Assembly: GCF_013394855.1 (NCBI RefSeq)
Contig: NZ_JABMLK010000002.1
Coordinates: forward strand, 1,240,001-1,304,000
DNA: 64,000 bases
Origin: Limnobaculum xujianqingii
GTDB taxonomy: Bacteria > Pseudomonadota > Gammaproteobacteria > Enterobacterales > Enterobacteriaceae
Direction of reading: 5' to 3'
The position numbers and the translations under genes were made by a program. The notes under the pieces are model-generated. The model was not told where the DNA came from. It saw nothing but the letters and a program-made list of their open reading frames with translations, and searched no databases. Each line of letters opens with the position of its first letter. Positions within the stretch are counted from its first letter, which is position 1. This document shows, piece by piece, positions 59,904 to 64,000 of the stretch.

Positions 59904-60854
59904 ATGCTAAGCGCATTTCAACTAAATCATTGCCGCTTATCTCGTTTAGAGTTGGACGAGGGTGATAATCTGGCCTCGTCTGTATGGGTCGATCTGGTGG
60001 AACCAGAGGATGAAGAACGGGAACGCGTTCAGGAAGAGCTGGGTCAGTCACTGGCAACTCGCCCGGAACTGGACGACATCGAAGCATCGGCTCGTTTCTT
60101 TGAAGATGAAGATGGCCTGCATATTCACTCCTTCTTCTATTACGAAGATGCCGAAGACCGTGGTGGCAACGCCACCGTAGCATTTACCATTCGGGATGGT
60201 CGTTTGTTTACGCTACGTGAGCGCGATCTTCCTGCTTTCCGTCTTTATCGGATGCGTGCCCGTAATCGGGCGATGATCGATGGTAATGCTTATGAGCTGC
60301 TGTTAGATCTGTTCGAGACTAAAATTGAACAGTTAGCTGATGAAATCGAAAATATTTACAGCGATCTGGAAGCCCTGAGCCGAATTATTATGGAAGGGCA
60401 CCCTGGTGATGGTTATGACGAAGCGCTGTCTACACTGGCTGAGCTGGAAGATACCGGCTGGAAAGTACGACTGTGTTTGATGGATAGCCAGCGGGCATTA
60501 AATTTCCTGGTGCGCAAAGCGCGGTTACCAGGTAATCAATTAGATCAGGCGCGTGAAGTATTGCGAGATATCGAATCTCTGTTGCCTCACAATGAATCCC
60601 TGTTTCAGAAGGTTAACTTCCTGATGCAGGCCGCGATGGGCTTTATCAATATCGAACAAAGCCGCATCATCAAGATCTTCTCGGTGGTATCCGTAGTGTT
60701 CCTGCCGCCAACGCTGGTGGCATCAAGCTATGGTATGAACTTTAAGTTTATGCCTGAGCTGGATTGGTCATTCGGTTACCCGGCGGCAATTGGTCTGATG
60801 GTTTGTGCGGCGTTAGCGCCTTATCTCTACTTTAAGCGCCGTAATTGGCTCTGA
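59904..60854 (+). CDS. corA: CorA magnesium/cobalt channel
   Basis: 316 residues, E. coli length. Cytoplasmic funnel domain, long stalk helix, two C-terminal membrane helices with the selectivity motif YGMNFKF between, and a basic end (YFKRRNWL). A homopentameric Mg2+ channel gated by intracellular Mg2+. GAGGGATG precedes the ATG. Confidence 0.97.
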   Translation: MLSAFQLNHCRLSRLELDEGDNLASSVWVDLVEPEDEERERVQEELGQSLATRPELDDIEASARFFEDEDGLHIHSFFYYEDAEDRGGNATVAFTIRDGRLFTLRERDLPAFRLYRMRARNRAMIDGNAYELLLDLFETKIEQLADEIENIYSDLEALSRIIMEGHPGDGYDEALSTLAELEDTGWKVRLCLMDSQRALNFLVRKARLPGNQLDQAREVLRDIESLLPHNESLFQKVNFLMQAAMGFINIEQSRIIKIFSVVSVVFLPPTLVASSYGMNFKFMPELDWSFGYPAAIGLMVCAALAPYLYFKRRNWL

Positions 60855-60981
60855 TACCCCGTTTCCGTCAAAGATTTAACGCTTGATTGGTATAGAGTGT
60901 GCTATAAACATTTTATATCAATCAGCGGTAATGCCCTTGCTGGCCCAGTCTCCGCTGCGTTAGTTATCAGGATGTGTAACC

Positions 60982-62043
60982 GTGGCAGAACGCTCTCCCA
61001 TTTTCCAATGGGTCATATTGTTAATTCTCTCTTTGTTGTTATCGCTGGTGATGCTGCATTTTCACATTCCGGCAGCGATGTTACTTGGACCGATGGTGGT
61101 TGGAGTAACCATGAGCCTCTGTGGCGCAACGGTACGCATTGATAACCGCTTCTTTATCTCTTCTCAGGCCATTCTTGGCTGCATGATTGCTCAAAATCTC
61201 TCTTCATCCATTTTGGTATCTCTGGCGGCAAACTGGCCTATTGTTCTTTCTATTCTGTTGGCAACGCTGTTTGCCAGTGGTATGTCAGGCTGGTTGTTAG
61301 TTCGCTTTAGCAGCCTGCCGGGTACCACCGGAGCCTGGGGATCATCACCGGGCGGTGCAGCGGCGATGGTTGCCATGTCGGAAGAGTATGGTGCTGATGT
61401 TCGGCTGGTGGCTTTTATGCAATATCTGCGGGTATTGTTTGTCGCTGGTTCGGCTGCACTGGTGGTACGTATTGCTATGGGAGGAGAAGCAAAAAGTGTG
61501 GTACAGGAGTTGATATGGTTTCCTCCGCTGGATTGGGATTTTGCCGCCACGCTGGCGCTGGCCGTTATTGCCGGTTGGTTAGGGCGTCGTTTGCGTTTTC
61601 CCTCAGGTACCATGCTGTTTCCGATGTTGATTGGTGCAGGACTGCATGCGGGTGATGTATTGACCATTCAATTGCCCGAATGGCTGCTGGCGATGGCTTA
61701 TGCTTTTATCGGCTGGAGTGTTGGTTTACGTTTCAATCGGGCGGTTTTTCTGCTGGCGTTAAGAACACTACCACAAATTGTTATCTCGATACTGGCACTG
61801 ATGTCACTGTGCGCATTAATGGCACTGGCGTTGACCAAAGTATTGGATATGGATTTCCTGACCGCCTATCTGGCAACCAGCCCTGGTGGTTTAGATACCG
61901 TGGCAATTATTGCTGCCGGTAGCGGAGTGGATATGTCTTTTGTCATGGCGATGCAGACACTGAGATTATTCAGTATTTTGATGACGGGCCCGGCGATGGC
62001 GAAATTTATCTCTCGCCATGCGCCAAGAAAGGCTGAAAATTAA
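60982..62043 (+). CDS. AbrB-family inner-membrane protein
   Basis: 353 residues, mostly hydrophobic, with about ten membrane segments in two related halves; the repeated glycine/proline pattern TGAWGSSPGGAAAM and YLATSPGGLDTVAI is typical of the AbrB family (E. coli AbrB, linked by name to aidB regulation; possible ammonia-monooxygenase-like transporter fold). Function unproven. Start is GTG 60982. It overlaps convergent rarD by four bases. Confidence 0.88.
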   Translation: MAERSPIFQWVILLILSLLLSLVMLHFHIPAAMLLGPMVVGVTMSLCGATVRIDNRFFISSQAILGCMIAQNLSSSILVSLAANWPIVLSILLATLFASGMSGWLLVRFSSLPGTTGAWGSSPGGAAAMVAMSEEYGADVRLVAFMQYLRVLFVAGSAALVVRIAMGGEAKSVVQELIWFPPLDWDFAATLALAVIAGWLGRRLRFPSGTMLFPMLIGAGLHAGDVLTIQLPEWLLAMAYAFIGWSVGLRFNRAVFLLALRTLPQIVISILALMSLCALMALALTKVLDMDFLTAYLATSPGGLDTVAIIAAGSGVDMSFVMAMQTLRLFSILMTGPAMAKFISRHAPRKAEN

Positions 62044-62927
62044 CGTAATTTGCGTTGGTAATACAGGGCATCAAACACAAAGATAATCAGTGCCACCCAA
62101 ATAAAGCCGAATGTAATCAGCTTATCTTTACCAATGGTTTCACCGTAAAATACTGTCGCCAGTACGAACATCATTGTTGGGCCAATGTACTGGAAAAAGC
62201 CCAGCGTGGACAGACGCAACTTAGTTGCCGCAGCGGTAAAGAACAACAGAGGAACAGTAGTGACAACGCCCGCAGCAACCAACAATAAATTCAATGACAT
62301 AGTATTTTGGCTAAGATGGCTGGTTGTGGTATCTGCAATAAAGAACAGATAGATCGCCGCGATTGGCAGCAGCCACAGCGTCTCAATTAACATACCGGTT
62401 TGTGAGTCTACGCCAATTTTTTTACGTACCAACGCATACAGGCCAAAAGTAAAAGCCAGTATCAGGCTGATATAAGGAATAGAACCAAACTGCCACAGCT
62501 GGATAGCAACGCCGCTAAAGGCCAACGCTACTGCAACCCATTGCATACGGCGAAAACGTTCGCTAAGAAATAACATGCCAAGCAACACGTTAACCAATGG
62601 GTTAATAAAATATCCCATGCTGGCTTCCAGCATATGATGATTATTCACTGCCCAGATAAATGTCAGCCAGTTACTACCAATTAATATTGCGCTAACCGCC
62701 AGTAACAGTAATTTAGTTTTATTACGACAGGCCTGACGTACAGTATTCCATTGCCGACTAACGCTAATCAGCAATATCATAAAGAAAAATGACCAGATAA
62801 TTCGATGGGTCAGTATCTCATTGGCAGGCACGTAATCGATTAGCTTAAAATAGGCCGGGGCGATACCCCAGATAAAGTAAGCGGCTAAAGCGAATAAAAC
62901 ACCCTGACGAGTCTGCTGCGATTCCAT
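62040..62927 (-). CDS. rarD: RarD, EamA-family transporter
   Basis: 295 residues (E. coli 296). N-terminal QQTRQGVLFALAAYFIWGIA and about ten membrane helices mark the chloramphenicol-sensitive protein family of the DMT superfamily. I chose the start at 62927 because AAGG lies eight bases upstream and the N-terminus then matches RarD. Substrate unknown. Confidence 0.94.
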   Translation of the reverse strand: MESQQTRQGVLFALAAYFIWGIAPAYFKLIDYVPANEILTHRIIWSFFFMILLISVSRQWNTVRQACRNKTKLLLLAVSAILIGSNWLTFIWAVNNHHMLEASMGYFINPLVNVLLGMLFLSERFRRMQWVAVALAFSGVAIQLWQFGSIPYISLILAFTFGLYALVRKKIGVDSQTGMLIETLWLLPIAAIYLFFIADTTTSHLSQNTMSLNLLLVAAGVVTTVPLLFFTAAATKLRLSTLGFFQYIGPTMMFVLATVFYGETIGKDKLITFGFIWVALIIFVFDALYYQRKLR

Positions 62928-63278
62928 GAAATACCTTGTACTGAACACTCAAAATAGAATTTGCCAGTGTACTTCATTTTAGCGCTTCTTTATGTCTGAA
63001 ATTAACACAAGTTATAGGATAAACAGGTATTAAATACCGGGAAATACTCCATTAATATCGGATGGGATAATATGCACTCTATCGATAATAACCATTCTTA
63101 TTATGTGGATAAAGATCGGGAAAGATCGAAGAATTTGCAGGAAAAGAGCCTGTTTGCATTAAAGATTGCGGGATACCCTGCCTTTTATCAGTTATCTGTC
63201 CTTTTTCCCTTTTCGAGGGACGACAAACGACATGAATGAGCCTAAAATACCCCCCAATAAAAGTTACAGGGGATTAAG
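62928..63278. other. Intergenic region between rarD and recQ
   Basis: About 350 bases with no gene or RNA I can support. In E. coli, yigI and pldA occupy this position; here they are absent. It must contain the rarD and recQ promoters. Confidence 0.5.
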
Positions 63279-64000
63279 GTGTCAACTGCGGTTGTTATTA
63301 ATACAGAACCTTTAGCCGCACAGGTATTACGCGACACCTTTGGCTATCATCAGTTTCGTCCCGGGCAGCAGGAGATTGTTCGTGAGGCGGTGTCTGGTCG
63401 CGACTGTCTGGTCGTGATGCCAACCGGCGGTGGTAAATCATTATGTTATCAGTTACCAGCGTTGCTGCTGGATGGTATGACATTGGTGGTGTCTCCGCTT
63501 ATTTCCCTGATGAAAGACCAGGTCGATCAACTTCGTGCTAATGGCGTATCTGCCGGTTGCCTTAACTCCAGCCAAACTCGTGAACAACAGTATGAAGTGA
63601 TCTCTGCTTGTCGTTCCGGGCAGATTAAACTGCTGTATGTTGCCCCTGAACGGCTGATGATGGATAACTTCCTCGAGCAACTTAGTGGTTGGAATCCAAC
63701 ACTGTTGGCGGTTGATGAAGCCCACTGTATTTCTCAATGGGGGCATGATTTCCGTCCTGAATACCGCGCTCTTGGCTCTATACGACAACATTTCCCTGAC
63801 CTGCCATTCATCGCTCTGACCGCCACGGCGGATGAAACTACGCGTCAGGATATTATTCGCCTGTTAGATTTACGCGATCCTCTGATCCATATCAGCAGTT
63901 TTGATCGCCCTAATATCCGCTATACCCTGATAGAAAAATTTAAGCCAACCGATCAGCTACAACGTTTTGTTCAGGATCAGCGTGGCAAAAGCGGCATTAT
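63279..64000 (+). CDS. recQ: RecQ ATP-dependent DNA helicase, 5' part
   Basis: The first 240 codons, cut by the window edge. Start is GTG 63279 with AGGGGA upstream. Visible SF2 motifs: [14 protein letters not shown] (motif 0), [12 protein letters not shown] (Walker A), [28 protein letters not shown] (DEAH box) and [14 protein letters not shown]. It unwinds DNA in RecF-pathway recombination. Confidence 0.96.
   Translation, partial: MSTAVVINTEPLAAQVLRDTFGYHQFRPGQQEIVREAVSGRDCLVVMPTGGGKSLCYQLPALLLDGMTLVVSPLISLMKDQVDQLRANGVSAGCLNSSQTREQQYEVISACRSGQIKLLYVAPERLMMDNFLEQLSGWNPTLLAVDEAHCISQWGHDFRPEYRALGSIRQHFPDLPFIALTATADETTRQDIIRLLDLRDPLIHISSFDRPNIRYTLIEKFKPTDQLQRFVQDQRGKSGI

Noticed and set aside
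63298..63791. Leftward frames at the right edge
   Set aside because: They lie opposite recQ, whose frame is open to the window end and carries all expected helicase motifs.
1..64000. CRISPR arrays or rRNA genes
   Set aside because: No regularly spaced direct repeats of 25-40 bases and no rRNA-like conserved blocks were seen in any intergenic region.

Overview
The window looks like a chromosome segment of an Enterobacterales bacterium. The right flank carries the familiar order cyaY / lptM / lysA / dapF / DUF484 / xerC / yigB / uvrD / corA / abrB-like / rarD / recQ, with protein sequences very close to the Escherichia coli versions but with lysA kept between lptM and dapF. That difference and the moderate GC suggest a lineage outside the E. 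coli/Salmonella group; a Budviciaceae-type genus is my guess, not something proven here. Layout: (1) 1-4371, a sugar-PTS operon in the E. coli sgc order (EIIC, BtpA-like SgcQ, EIIA, epimerase SgcE, DeoR-type SgcR) ending in a HAD hexitol-phosphatase-like gene. (2) 4372-9402, a sigma54-type RNA-repair operon: Rsr (bacterial Ro60 orthologue), four tandem Y-RNA-like RNAs that each carry parts of a tRNA in circularly permuted order, then RtcB ligase and RtcA cyclase. (3) 9403-13171, an AT-rich gap, an orphan InsA-like zinc-ribbon protein, a TSUP permease, a cytosolic 5'-nucleotidase with an acidic tail, and a GNAT gene cut at its middle. (4) 13172 to about 45.9 kb, a Mu-like transposable prophage with the canonical order repressor, Ner, transposase A, B, Gam, early accessory genes, Mor-type activator, lysis, packaging, head, contractile tail, baseplate, fibre. 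(5) 45.9-51.8 kb, an Rhs polymorphic toxin locus with an AHH-type nuclease tip and immunity gene, an orphan toxin tip with its own immunity gene, and a scrap of Rhs core. (6) 51.86-64 kb, host core genes. The prophage seems damaged. The repressor has a one-base frameshift in a G5 tract, the head morphogenesis gene F has a one-base frameshift, the tape measure gene lost an internal piece and changed frame, and a 0.8 kb stretch at the tape-measure/circularisation-gene junction carries about eight single-base indels. The early transposition genes look intact. The late transcription units (lysis, head, baseplate) share a 16-bp motif, CCCCTGAACCCCATCA, placed 25 bp before each inferred -10 box. This is a strong candidate for the operator of the phage's Mor/C-type activator, and two of the three transcripts would begin at or next to the start codon. 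The features I would follow up first are the four-member permuted-tRNA Y-RNA array at 6.39-6.96 kb (one member lacks a D-arm), the repeated late-promoter motif, and the PAPS-reductase-like gene sitting inside the packaging module.
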